A stretch of DNA of 19,172 nt from assembly GCA_028281205.1 (NCBI GenBank), contig JANQKJ010000236.1, forward strand, positions 1 through 19,172, read 5' to 3'. Below, piece by piece: positions 7,469 through 15,578 of the stretch (position 1 is its first letter; every line of letters starts with the position of its first letter). Both the position numbers and the translations under genes were made by a program. This DNA comes from Gammaproteobacteria bacterium. GTDB lineage: Bacteria; Pseudomonadota; Gammaproteobacteria; UBA4575. The notes beneath the pieces were generated by a model that was not told the origin of the DNA, made no database searches, and saw only the letters and a list, made by a program, of their open reading frames with translations.

Positions 7469-8679
7469 TGAAACGGTTAAGAAATTATTTGGATAGTATT
7501 CATCCGCATTTCATAAAAGGCGGTCGTTTTGAAAAATTCTATGCCTTATACGAAATGGTGGATACATTTTTATATACGCCAGCAGATGTAACACCACATG
7601 CTCCACATGCAAGGGACGCGTTAGATATTAAACGCGTCATGACCTACGTTGTGATCGCAACTATGCCATGCATCATTATCGGACTGTGGAATATAGGTTA
7701 TCAAGCTAATTCAGCAATGGCATCCATGGGTATCGAACAGGCACCTGGCTGGCGCGGAACGATTTTGACCTGGTTCGGATTTGCATACGATCCAGCCAAC
7801 CCACTAGGCAACTTTCTGCATGGGTTTATGTATTTCATGCCTATATATTTGGTTACCTTGATAGTGGGTGGAATATGGGAAGTAGTATTTGCTGCAGTAC
7901 GTAATCATGAAGTGAATGAAGGCTTTTTGGTGACTTCCATGTTGTTTGCTTTAACGTTACCGCCGAATATTCCTCTTTGGCAGGTCGCCTTAGGCATTAG
8001 TTTTGGTGTGGTGATTGGCAAAGAAGTATTTGGTGGAACAGGCAAGAACTTTTTAAATCCTGCATTAACCGGTCGTTGTTTCTTGTTTTTTGCTTATCCA
8101 GCACATATGTCAGGTGATGCCGTATGGACAGCAGTAGATGGCTTTTCCAGTGCGACACCTCTTGGTTTGGCGGCCCTAGATGGTATGCAAGCTATTTTTG
8201 CTAATGGTGTTACCTGGACTCAAGCCTTTATGGGCTCTATACAAGGTTCAATTGGTTCAACTTCTACATTTGCCTGTTTGTTAGGTGGAATATTTTTAAT
8301 GTATACCCGCATTGCTTCATGGCGGATTATTTTTGGTGTGTTTGCCGGCATGGTAGTGACTTCAACATTATTGAATTGGATAGGAAGTGATACTAATCCA
8401 ATGTTTGCCATGCCCTGGTATTGGCATTTAACTTTGGGAGGATTTGCTTTTGGCATGGTGTATATGGCCACCGATCCAGTGTCAGCTTCGATGACCCAAG
8501 TGGGTCGATGGATATTTGGTTTCCTGATTGGATTTATGACAGTTTTAATTAGAGTAGTTAATCCTGCATTCCCGGAAGGCATTATGTTAGCCATATTGTT
8601 TGCAAATATTTTTGCGCCGTTAATCGATCATTTTGTAGTGCAAGCTAATGTAAGGAGGCGTAAACGCAATTATGTCTAA
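7468..8679 (+). CDS. nqrB: Na+-translocating NADH:quinone oxidoreductase subunit B
   Basis: A 403-residue polytopic membrane subunit of Na+-NQR. It carries one covalently bound FMN and takes part in sodium translocation and quinone reduction. Thr230 in DGFSSATPLGL corresponds to the flavinylated threonine of the family (Thr236 in Vibrio cholerae NqrB). Conserved stretches such as GKEVFGGTGKNFLNPALTGR and YMATDPVSASMT, the latter shared with the RnfD relatives, are present. The ATG overlaps the nqrA stop by one base (TAATG), and its own end overlaps the nqrC start by eight bases. Confidence 0.97.
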   Translation: MKRLRNYLDSIHPHFIKGGRFEKFYALYEMVDTFLYTPADVTPHAPHARDALDIKRVMTYVVIATMPCIIIGLWNIGYQANSAMASMGIEQAPGWRGTILTWFGFAYDPANPLGNFLHGFMYFMPIYLVTLIVGGIWEVVFAAVRNHEVNEGFLVTSMLFALTLPPNIPLWQVALGISFGVVIGKEVFGGTGKNFLNPALTGRCFLFFAYPAHMSGDAVWTAVDGFSSATPLGLAALDGMQAIFANGVTWTQAFMGSIQGSIGSTSTFACLLGGIFLMYTRIASWRIIFGVFAGMVVTSTLLNWIGSDTNPMFAMPWYWHLTLGGFAFGMVYMATDPVSASMTQVGRWIFGFLIGFMTVLIRVVNPAFPEGIMLAILFANIFAPLIDHFVVQANVRRRKRNYV

Positions 8680-9445
8680 AGATAGTACTGCAAATATAAT
8701 TACTGTAGCACTAACACTTTGTTTAGTGTGTTCAGTTATAGTTTCTACCGCTGCAGTCAAGTTGAGACCTATACAGGAAGTCAATAAGCAACTCGACCAA
8801 AAAATTAATATCTTAAAAGTTTCAGGTCAATGGCAAGAAGATAGAAATATTGAGGAGTTATTTTCTGCTATTGAAACAAGAATTGTTAATTTAGATACAG
8901 GGAATTTTGACGACAGCATTGATTTAGAAACATACGATCAACGTAAAGCATCCAAAGTTAATGAATTAAGTATTAATCTGGATAAAGATATAGACGTTGC
9001 TAATATTAATCGACGTGCAAATTTCGCTAAAGTATTTTTAGTTAAAGAAGCTGGAGCAATTGATAAATATGTATTTCCTGTCCACGGCTACGGCTTATGG
9101 TCCACTTTATATGGCTACGTTACTTTAGAAAAAGATCTAAATACAATCTATGCATTAAAATTTTATGATCATAAAGAAACGCCAGGTTTAGGAGGTGAGG
9201 TAGATAATCTTAAGTGGCAAAGTTTGTGGCAAGGTAAAAAGATATTCGATGAAAATGATCAACTCGCAATTAAAGTCATTAAAGGCAATGTCGTTCCTGG
9301 AAATGAAAATGAACAATATCAAGTAGATGGACTTTCAGGAGCTACTCTGACAAGTGATGGTGTAACTAATATGTTCCATTTTTGGATGGGCGAGCATGGT
9401 TTCCAGAAATTTATACATAAAGTACGAACAGGAGAAGTGTTATGA
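8672..9445 (+). CDS. nqrC: Na+-translocating NADH:quinone oxidoreductase subunit C
   Basis: A 257-residue NqrC with one N-terminal membrane helix (about residues 8-30) and a periplasmic FMN domain. The flavin attachment motif S222-G-A-T225 (LSGATLTSDGV) is intact and falls at the same residue number, Thr225, as in Vibrio cholerae. GYGLWSTLYGYVTL and ETPGLGGEV are further family motifs. FMN on this threonine needs the flavin transferase ApbE, which is not in this window. A strong AGGAGG lies about 13 bases before the ATG, inside nqrB, and the two genes overlap by eight bases. The 3' end overlaps nqrD in an ATGA arrangement. Confidence 0.97.
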   Translation: MSKDSTANIITVALTLCLVCSVIVSTAAVKLRPIQEVNKQLDQKINILKVSGQWQEDRNIEELFSAIETRIVNLDTGNFDDSIDLETYDQRKASKVNELSINLDKDIDVANINRRANFAKVFLVKEAGAIDKYVFPVHGYGLWSTLYGYVTLEKDLNTIYALKFYDHKETPGLGGEVDNLKWQSLWQGKKIFDENDQLAIKVIKGNVVPGNENEQYQVDGLSGATLTSDGVTNMFHFWMGEHGFQKFIHKVRTGEVL

Positions 9446-10104
9446 GTGCTAATGCTAAGCGTGTAGTACTAGATCCATTAATTGATAATAACCCAATTAC
9501 TCTGCAAATCCTGGGTATCTGCTCGGCATTAGCAGTGACGACAACATTAAGTGCGTCTCTAATTATGTGTTTGGCGTTGACCTCAGTAATAGCATTGTCA
9601 AATGCATCAATCAGCATGATAAGAGATCGTATTCCCAGCAGTATTCGCATTATTGTGCAGATGACAATTATTGCTTCCTTAGTAATTGTCGTTGATCAGA
9701 TACTTAAGGCCTATGCATATGAAACAAGTAAAACACTATCCGTATTTGTTGGTTTGATTATTACTAACTGTATTGTATTGGGAAGAGCTGAAGCATTTGC
9801 AATGAAAAATCCAGTCGGGATTAGTTTTTTAGATGGTGTGGGGAACGGGCTTGGTTACAGTATTGTGCTAATTACAGTAGCAGTATTTCGTGAGTTATTT
9901 GGTTCGGGCACTTTGTTGGGTTATACGATATTGCCGTTAGTAAATGATGGTGGCTGGTATGAGCCAAACGGTTTAATGCTATTGCCTCCAAGTGCATTCT
10001 TTATTATCGGCCTCATGATCTGGTTAATAAGAACATATCAGCCTAAACAAGTAGAAAAGCGTGAATATCAAGTACACCGTATTCATCGTACGGAGACATA
10101 CTAA
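9442..10104 (+). CDS. nqrD: Na+-translocating NADH:quinone oxidoreductase subunit D
   Basis: A 220-residue membrane subunit with about six helices, homologous to NqrE, RnfA and RnfE. Cys27 (GICSAL) and Cys110 (IITNCIVLGRAEAFA) match the two cysteines that, with those of NqrE, hold the intramembrane iron-sulphur centre in this complex (Cys29 and Cys112 in Vibrio cholerae). The N-terminal LDPLIDNNPITLQILGICSA is typical. Start and stop overlap the neighbours: ATGA with nqrC and TAATG with nqrE. The gene is complete and of normal length. Confidence 0.97.
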   Translation: MSANAKRVVLDPLIDNNPITLQILGICSALAVTTTLSASLIMCLALTSVIALSNASISMIRDRIPSSIRIIVQMTIIASLVIVVDQILKAYAYETSKTLSVFVGLIITNCIVLGRAEAFAMKNPVGISFLDGVGNGLGYSIVLITVAVFRELFGSGTLLGYTILPLVNDGGWYEPNGLMLLPPSAFFIIGLMIWLIRTYQPKQVEKREYQVHRIHRTETY

Positions 10105-10712
10105 TGGAAGAGACTATAAGTCTATTAATTAAGTCGATATTTGTTGAAAATTTAGCATTATCATTTTTCTTGGGTATGTGCACTTTTCTTGCCGTGTCCA
10201 AGAAAATTGAAACTGCATTGGGCTTAGGTGCAGCTGTAATTGTTGTGCAAGCAATTACTGTACCTGCCAACAATCTTATATACCAGTTTGTACTTCAGGA
10301 TGGCGCGTTAGCTTGGATGGGTTTACCGGAAGTAGATTTAAGTTTTTTAGGTTTGATTAGTTATATTGGTGTTATTGCCGCGATGGTGCAGATTCTTGAG
10401 ATGACATTGGATCGATACTTCCCCGCATTATATAACGCCTTAGGTGTCTTTCTCCCTTTAATAACAGTTAATTGCGCCATCTTGGGTGGTTCTCTATTCA
10501 TGGTAGAACGTGATTATAATTTTTCTGAAAGTGTCACATATGGAATTGGTTCTGGAATCGGCTGGGCTTTAGCTATTACTGCGCTTGCGGGCATTAGGGA
10601 AAAATTAAAATACAGTGATGTGCCTGATGGTCTGCAAGGCTTGGGTATTACTTTTATTACTGTAGGTTTAATGTCAATGGGGTTCATGGCATTTTCTGGA
10701 ATACAATTATAA
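10104..10712 (+). CDS. nqrE: Na+-translocating NADH:quinone oxidoreductase subunit E
   Basis: A 202-residue membrane subunit with six predicted helices and inverted topology relative to NqrD. Cys26 (FLGMCTFLAVSK) and Cys124 (TVNCAILGGSLF) are the cysteines expected to bind the shared intramembrane iron-sulphur centre. The end (GITFITVGLMSMGFMAFSGIQL) is typical for the family. It starts on the nqrD stop (TAATG) and is followed by nqrF after 16 bases. All features are of a functional gene. Confidence 0.97.
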   Translation: MEETISLLIKSIFVENLALSFFLGMCTFLAVSKKIETALGLGAAVIVVQAITVPANNLIYQFVLQDGALAWMGLPEVDLSFLGLISYIGVIAAMVQILEMTLDRYFPALYNALGVFLPLITVNCAILGGSLFMVERDYNFSESVTYGIGSGIGWALAITALAGIREKLKYSDVPDGLQGLGITFITVGLMSMGFMAFSGIQL

Positions 10713-10728
10713 ACATGGAAATGTTGAT

Positions 10729-11952
10729 ATGCTAGAAATTACATTAGGCGTCGCGTTTTTTTCTGCCATTGTGGTGTCATTGGTAGTATTAATTCTAGTT
10801 GCAAGGTCAAAGCTGGTATCTTCGGGTAATGTCACTATTACAATTAATGGTGAGAAAGAAATAACTGCTCCTGTAGGCGATAAACTGTTAGCAACTTTAG
10901 CCAATGCGAATTTATTTGTGTCTTCTGCTTGTGGTGGTGGAGGAACATGTGCGCAATGCCGGGTCAAAATATTCGAGGGTGGAGGTGCTTTACTGCCTAC
11001 AGAAGAGTCGCATATTACAAAACGGGAAGCCGCACAGGGAGATCGCTTATCATGTCAGGTGGCAGTTAAGCAAGACATGAATATTGAAGTGCCTGAAGAG
11101 GTGTTTGGAGTAAAGAAGTGGGAGTGTGTAGTTAGGTCAAACGAAAATGTTGCTACATTTATCAAGAACTTAATTTTAGAGCTGCCTGAAGGTGAAGAAG
11201 TGGCTTTTCGTGCGGGCGGCTATATTCAAATTGAATGTCCTCCGCATCATGTAAAATATAAAGAATTTGATGTGCAACAGGAGTTTCGTGAGGATTGGGA
11301 TAAATTTAACTTGTGGCAATATGAGTCTGGATCAGATGGTGTTGTTACACGTGCATACTCCATGGCTAACTACCCTGATGAGAAGGGCGTAATAATGCTG
11401 AATGTGCGTATAGCCTCACCGCCACCAGGTGCGGGTACAGATATTCCCCCGGGGATTATGTCTTCTTATATTTATAGTTTAAAGCCTGGTGATAAAGTCA
11501 CAATTTCAGGACCATTTGGTGAGTTTTTTGCTCGCAATACTAAAAATGAGATGGTATTTATTGGTGGTGGAGCAGGGATGGCGCCGATGCGATCACATAT
11601 ATTTGACCAGCTAAAGCGCTTAAATTCTGATAGAAAAATATCATTTTGGTATGGCGCACGAAGTAAACGCGAAATGTTTTTTGTGGAGGATTTTGATACT
11701 TTGCAAGAGTCGAATGATAATTTTGAATGGCATGTCGCATTGTCTGATCCCCAAGAAGATGATAACTGGCAAGGATATACAGGCTTTATTCATGAAGTGC
11801 TTTATGACAATTACCTCAAAGACCATCCAGCCCCTGAAGATTGTGAATATTATATGTGTGGGCCACCGATGATGAATGCTGCGGTGATTAATATGTTGCA
11901 AAGTTTAGGTGTGGAAGATGAGAATATCTTGCTTGATGATTTTGGTGGGTAA
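10729..11952 (+). CDS. nqrF: Na+-translocating NADH:quinone oxidoreductase subunit F (NADH-oxidising flavoprotein)
   Basis: A 407-residue entry subunit that oxidises NADH and passes electrons through FAD and a 2Fe-2S centre. In order: one N-terminal membrane helix (about 3-25); a plant-type ferredoxin domain with Cys68, Cys74, Cys77 and Cys109 (ACGGGGTCAQC...LSC); an FAD domain with R208-AYS (RAYSMANYP); an NADH domain with GGGAGMAPMRSH and YYMCGPPMMN; and the conserved C-terminal DDFGG. Residue numbers run two below those of Vibrio cholerae NqrF, so the protein is collinear with it. It lies 16 bases after nqrE and 11 bases before nqrM. Confidence 0.98.
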   Translation: MLEITLGVAFFSAIVVSLVVLILVARSKLVSSGNVTITINGEKEITAPVGDKLLATLANANLFVSSACGGGGTCAQCRVKIFEGGGALLPTEESHITKREAAQGDRLSCQVAVKQDMNIEVPEEVFGVKKWECVVRSNENVATFIKNLILELPEGEEVAFRAGGYIQIECPPHHVKYKEFDVQQEFREDWDKFNLWQYESGSDGVVTRAYSMANYPDEKGVIMLNVRIASPPPGAGTDIPPGIMSSYIYSLKPGDKVTISGPFGEFFARNTKNEMVFIGGGAGMAPMRSHIFDQLKRLNSDRKISFWYGARSKREMFFVEDFDTLQESNDNFEWHVALSDPQEDDNWQGYTGFIHEVLYDNYLKDHPAPEDCEYYMCGPPMMNAAVINMLQSLGVEDENILLDDFGG

Positions 11953-11963
11953 ATAATTTAACT

Positions 11964-12131
11964 ATGACGACATTGTTACTCACAGTTAGTATATTTTTAT
12001 TCATGTTTGCCGCAATGATGGTTGGTGTCTTATTCGGTCGCCGTCCAATTCAAGGTTCATGTGGAGGCATTGGAAATAAGTGTTCGTCTTGCTCAAAGCC
12101 TTGCAGTAAAGTAAAAAAGGTGCAGAAATGA
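11964..12131 (+). CDS. nqrM: Na+-NQR maturation protein NqrM (DUF539)
   Basis: A 55-residue protein beginning MTTLLLTVSIFLFMFAAMM, a single membrane helix, followed by a cytoplasmic-type tail with four cysteines (C33, C40, C43, C47: GSCGGIGNKCSSCSKPC). This is the DUF539/NqrM signature. NqrM is needed for maturation of Na+-NQR, probably by helping iron reach the centre between NqrD and NqrE. Its usual place is directly after nqrF, as here (11 bases downstream). The ATG has no strong ribosome site, so translation may depend on coupling to nqrF. Its stop overlaps the next gene's ATG (ATGA, 12128-12131). It is short enough to be missed by length-filtered gene finders. Confidence 0.94.
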   Translation: MTTLLLTVSIFLFMFAAMMVGVLFGRRPIQGSCGGIGNKCSSCSKPCSKVKKVQK

Positions 12132-12535
12132 TTCACTCTATTGCTGTTAAGGATTATATGGTGGCTAGTTTGATAACTTTTACACCTGCTATGGATGTGA
12201 TGGACGCAATAGATGTGTTAGTTAAGAATAGAATTTCTGGCGCGCCGGTTGTAGATGATCACGGAAATCTGGTTGGTTTGTTATCAGAAAAGGACTGTAT
12301 GCAAGTTGCAGTTCAAGCTGGTTATTATGAGCAATTAGGTGGTCGCGTTGAAGATTATATGACAAAAAAAGTTATTACAATTGAAGCTGAGTCAAGTGTG
12401 TTTGATCTAGCTAAACTATTTATTGAACAAAGTCCGCGTCGGTATCCAGTAGTGGAAGATAATCGCCTGGTAGGACAAATAAGCCGTCGTGACGTATTGA
12501 GAGCATTTATAGAAATAAATAAACGTGCTCCCTAA
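12128..12535 (+). CDS. Two-CBS-domain protein coupled to nqrM
   Basis: A 135-residue soluble protein that is essentially one Bateman module. CBS1 spans about residues 9-62 (VKDYMVASLITFTPAMDVMDAIDVL...GAPVVDDHGNLVGLLSEKD) and CBS2 about 75-130 (VEDYMTKKVITIEAESSVFDLAKLF...RRYPVVEDNRLVGQISRRDVL). CBS pairs commonly bind adenine nucleotides and report energy state. No catalytic or DNA-binding domain is attached. The ATG overlaps the nqrM stop (ATGA), so it is translated as the last gene of the nqr operon. A role in sensing or tuning Na+-NQR is inference from this position only. The ligand is unknown. Confidence 0.88.
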   Translation: MIHSIAVKDYMVASLITFTPAMDVMDAIDVLVKNRISGAPVVDDHGNLVGLLSEKDCMQVAVQAGYYEQLGGRVEDYMTKKVITIEAESSVFDLAKLFIEQSPRRYPVVEDNRLVGQISRRDVLRAFIEINKRAP

Positions 12536-12550
12536 AATATTTTGATGTGG

Positions 12551-12568
12551 TTCAGGTTTTTACCTGAA
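12551..12568. terminator. Hairpin between the convergent CBS and acyltransferase genes
   Basis: TTCAGGT-TTTT-ACCTGAA forms a perfect 7-base-pair stem with a four-base loop, starting 15 bases after the CBS gene stop. It overlaps the last codons and stop of the convergent minus-strand gene. Neither strand has a proper run of T after the stem, so if it terminates transcription it is a weak or factor-assisted site. Confidence 0.35.
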
Positions 12569-14165
12569 AGCCTAGGTTTTCAATTAGACTTATATTTTCT
12601 TGGCTAGTATTTTCTGGAACGTAGCTGAAAGCTTGTTTAGCTCCAAGCTGTATAGCGTGTGAAATCATAAAGCGTATTAGTTTGTCTAATGTCGAACTGC
12701 AAGGAAGTGTTTTTTCTACTTCAATGCAGTCAATAACAATCTGATTTTTTTCTAATGTTAATTCAAGATCATGGTTCCTGTATTTAGAACCTAGCTTACT
12801 TAGCCAGCCATAACCCTTTAGTTTTTTATCTTCCATTAAAGTGAAAAGTGTTTCTTCTTTAGAGAATCTCTGTGTTGCGTCGCTGAGCAGTGCTTGCATC
12901 TCATAACTATTTGAGTAGCCTTGATGGATTAATAGGTCGTTATATTTCTGTATATTCAAGGGTGACGAATTTTGTTCACTTACGTCAATTAAATTGTAAT
13001 TTTCTAAATTAAGGTAGAATAACTTATATTCAACAGCAGTATGTTCATTTTTTGTTTGTAGCTTTTTTGCAAGAGATTCTTTTTCTATGCCCAATTTGGC
13101 TAAGGTATTGAGTAGGCCTGTCTTGGCTTTCTTTTTGTTGATGTTTATATACTTCTCAGTTTGGCTTGAGTATATGATAGGTCGATATAGCATATGGTGG
13201 TCATTGCAAAATCTTTCTTTGTATTCATCGCCACCAGGTGTGAGATCTATGTAACGAATGCTTTGTTGTTGCATCATTTCTGCAAGAAAGAGAATAAATA
13301 TTACGCCAGGTGAGTGTTTGCTTTCGCGTGGATCAAATGCAGTCAGGCCAATATAAATAGTATCTTTATCAATGCCTCCGAAATGGAAGGCAAGCAAAGT
13401 ATTTCCCATCCATAACGCGCTAAAATGATTTTCTGTTAAATTTTTTGTGCGTGCTTGATAAAAACCATGTTGTAGAGGATCCTCTCTGAATGCCAGGTCA
13501 CCATGGGCTGCTCCATGGCGGAAATTAACTAAGTCGGGTATCAAATTCATGACTTCGCTGGCACGATTTATGTCAGTAATATGCTCTAAATGTAAGTCAC
13601 CTTTTCTTTTTAAGCGATTAATTTTTGACTTGACACTTTTGCTCTTTTTTATCTTTTTAATTTTTTCTTCATTATGTAAATCCAGAATTGGTGATGCAAC
13701 TTGTTCATAGTGCAAGTAAACATTTTTTAATTCTGAATTTGGTGTAATTAGCCAATCTACTTCTGCATGAGGTGGAATATGTGACCAGCGCCAGGAAGAA
13801 TATGAAATTTCTTGATTTACAGTGGCGATTGCTTGGCTGATAAATACGTTTTTATAAGATGGGTGACATAACCAGCCACTGTACTCAACTTGTTGTGCAG
13901 CAGCATGGCTTAAATTGCCGGATGTTTTTTCAATAGCTAATGGTAAAAAACCAATTAGTTGATTTTCAGAGTCATGACCGAGTGCAAGAACTGGTTCAAA
14001 TTCAGGCGCATATTGCTGGTACCAGGTATTAACAAAAGCGGGCTCTTGAAAAACTGTGACGTGAGTTGTGATTTCAGCAAGCGATTGCCATTGAGCGGTG
14101 AACTCTGGCGCACATCGTGTTTTGTGAGCGTCATCACCACGGAAAATTGTAACCGTGAATGTCAT
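12552..14165 (-). CDS. Large acyltransferase: FemAB/BioF2-like GNAT domain plus probable second GNAT-like domain
   Basis: A 537-residue protein without signal peptide or membrane segment. Roughly residues 30-330 resemble the Acetyltransf_6 (BioF2-like, FemAB/CelD-related) fold. Signs are FQEPAFVNTWYQQY near 38-52, a basic stretch SKSVKSKINRLKRKGDLHLEHI near 175-195, and the late core FDPRESKHSPGVIFILFLAEMMQ followed by IDLTPGGDEYKERF. Residues from about 395 onward (EETLFTLMEDKKLKGYGWLS, then DCIEVEKTLPCSSTLDKLIRFMISHAIQLG) read like a second, degenerate GNAT domain. The family transfers acyl or aminoacyl groups, often in exopolysaccharide or peptidoglycan work; the substrate here is unknown. 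The gene is co-directional with the C1-cofactor trio, 122 bases downstream of mfnB. No good ribosome site precedes the ATG. Confidence 0.7.
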   Translation of the reverse strand: MTFTVTIFRGDDAHKTRCAPEFTAQWQSLAEITTHVTVFQEPAFVNTWYQQYAPEFEPVLALGHDSENQLIGFLPLAIEKTSGNLSHAAAQQVEYSGWLCHPSYKNVFISQAIATVNQEISYSSWRWSHIPPHAEVDWLITPNSELKNVYLHYEQVASPILDLHNEEKIKKIKKSKSVKSKINRLKRKGDLHLEHITDINRASEVMNLIPDLVNFRHGAAHGDLAFREDPLQHGFYQARTKNLTENHFSALWMGNTLLAFHFGGIDKDTIYIGLTAFDPRESKHSPGVIFILFLAEMMQQQSIRYIDLTPGGDEYKERFCNDHHMLYRPIIYSSQTEKYININKKKAKTGLLNTLAKLGIEKESLAKKLQTKNEHTAVEYKLFYLNLENYNLIDVSEQNSSPLNIQKYNDLLIHQGYSNSYEMQALLSDATQRFSKEETLFTLMEDKKLKGYGWLSKLGSKYRNHDLELTLEKNQIVIDCIEVEKTLPCSSTLDKLIRFMISHAIQLGAKQAFSYVPENTSQENISLIENLGFQVKT

Positions 14166-14273
14166 ATTAGCTAGGTAGGGAGGTTTATGCTATTAGCGTA
14201 CTAATATAGCACTAAACACAATTGGATAACTTGACCGTATAGCCAGTTCAGTCAACAGTTTTTCATGCTAATT

Positions 14274-14298
14274 AACAAGGCTTAAAACTAACCTTGTT
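14274..14298 (-). terminator. Hairpin at the end of mfnB
   Basis: AACAAGG and CCTTGTT form a 7-base-pair stem around an 11-base loop that contains the mfnB stop codon. On the minus strand the stem is followed by AATTAGCATG rather than a T-run, so intrinsic termination is doubtful. It may be only an RNA 3' end structure. Confidence 0.25.
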
Positions 14299-14992
14299 GT
14301 GCTATAGATGATTGGCTTGGGATTAAATTTCGAATCTGGATAGTTGCCTGAGAGCAAATAGCTGCGGTACGTTTTAAATCTTTGCATAGCGCGGTACGAA
14401 AGCCAATGTAGTCAGGGGCAACTGGCAATAGGGTAGCTATGTCTTCTTGGCGCAGTGAGCCTGCAAGTCCGGTTAACAATCGATGATTTTTAGCCAAGTG
14501 AATAAATTGAGATAATTCATTAACCGGTCTGTGAAGTAATAAACTGCCTGCATTTTTGCCGGCAGTGTCCAACATTACACCTGCTAAATGTGCTTTTTTG
14601 CACTTCTTAATTGTTCTTTCAACATCAAATTCTGTGTCTGCAAATAACACAGCAATAATTTTTACTCCTCGTCGTGCATGGTATTCAAACGTAGGTAAAC
14701 ACTTATCAATATGTTCTTGGGAGAACATACCAACTTTGACGTAGTCTACACCTGTGTCAGCTACTTGGCCTATTTTCTCTAAAATGAGTGATACATCCGC
14801 ATCTAGGTCACCCACGGTAGCACTAACTATAGATTTCTCCCACAAGTGATCAACAATAGCGTGAATTGAATCGATACTCAGTCCGCCTAATGCACCTTGA
14901 TTAGGGTCTTTTAGGTCAATAATGTCAGCGCCCTGTTCACTGACGGTGATGGCATCTTGTAAATTATCAACACTGGCTAAAAATCCTGTCAT
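14288..14992 (-). CDS. mfnB: (5-formylfuran-3-yl)methyl phosphate synthase (methanofuran pathway)
   Basis: A 234-residue TIM-barrel enzyme of the MfnB (DUF556) family. MfnB makes (5-formylfuran-3-yl)methyl phosphate from two molecules of glyceraldehyde 3-phosphate, the first furan step of methanofuran synthesis. Visible active-site elements are Lys28 in IIDLKDPNQGALGG (the Schiff-base lysine, Lys27 in the Methanocaldococcus enzyme), Lys86 in DYVKVGM, and Asp142/Lys146 in LDTAGKNAGSLL. The spacing of the last two agrees with the archaeal pair as I recall it. In methylotrophic bacteria the product leads to the methanofuran-like cofactor of the formyltransferase/hydrolase complex. The ATG overlaps the DUF447 gene stop (ATGA), so the genes are coupled. 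Confidence 0.92.
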   Translation of the reverse strand: MTGFLASVDNLQDAITVSEQGADIIDLKDPNQGALGGLSIDSIHAIVDHLWEKSIVSATVGDLDADVSLILEKIGQVADTGVDYVKVGMFSQEHIDKCLPTFEYHARRGVKIIAVLFADTEFDVERTIKKCKKAHLAGVMLDTAGKNAGSLLLHRPVNELSQFIHLAKNHRLLTGLAGSLRQEDIATLLPVAPDYIGFRTALCKDLKRTAAICSQATIQIRNLIPSQSSIAQQG

Positions 14993-15567
14993 TGTAGTGT
15001 CTCAGTTTGTTTGTTTCTAAATTCCGTTACTTTTTCCATCAGCCAACTCCAGGCCTCTAGTTCTCTATCGCCTGCAGTTTTATCTAAACCTATGCGCAGG
15101 TATTCAATTTCACTATCAATTTTGTCGGCGGATAACATATTCAAACGACTAACTAAAATAGCCAGTTCGATAACCGCAAACTGTGCACGATTATAACCAT
15201 GAAAAGGTCGATGTGTTTGTTCATGTACGACTTCACAATAAAAGCGCGGCCGCAACTCATCGTCCTCACGAGTATGCACTTTAATTTCAGTGTGTGCTAA
15301 ACAATCATGCAAGCGAACACCTGCAATGACATCAGTTGGGAATGTTTGCCAGTCACGGCGGCCAGTTAAGCAACCAGCAAAAATTCGCACATCGTCCGGA
15401 TAGTTAATCGTTGCAGTACCATCGCGCATCAAATTATTTAATGTGGCAGAAGGTTTAAATGGAGCCAGCATTAAGCCGCGTTCAGTCTCGTGTACACCCA
15501 TTGGGGCAATATGTGCATTACCATCATCATGCAACGTCGTAATAATGCTCTCTCTAATAAATGGCAT
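14989..15567 (-). CDS. DUF447 family protein (C1-carrier-associated)
   Basis: A 192-residue protein of the DUF447 family, which has a flavin-reductase-like split-barrel look at its N-terminus (FIRESIITTLHDDGNAHIAPMGV). The family occurs in archaea and in bacteria with tetrahydromethanopterin-linked C1 metabolism, where its exact step is not established to my knowledge. I chose ATG at 15567 because MPFIRESIITT matches the usual family start. A TTG at 15585 in the same frame would add six residues and overlap the upstream gene by seven bases. The chosen start leaves an 11-base gap to the upstream stop. No strong ribosome site is seen with either start. The stop overlaps mfnB. Confidence 0.85.
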   Translation of the reverse strand: MPFIRESIITTLHDDGNAHIAPMGVHETERGLMLAPFKPSATLNNLMRDGTATINYPDDVRIFAGCLTGRRDWQTFPTDVIAGVRLHDCLAHTEIKVHTREDDELRPRFYCEVVHEQTHRPFHGYNRAQFAVIELAILVSRLNMLSADKIDSEIEYLRIGLDKTAGDRELEAWSWLMEKVTEFRNKQTETLQ

Positions 15568-15578
15568 ATTTAAATTTG

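Noticed and set aside
8220..8594. 124-codon minus-strand frame inside nqrB
   Set aside because: Antisense shadow of a conserved membrane-protein gene; no domain or promoter seen.
11558..11901. Several overlapping short frames inside nqrF on both strands
   Set aside because: All are shadows of the NADH-binding region of nqrF.
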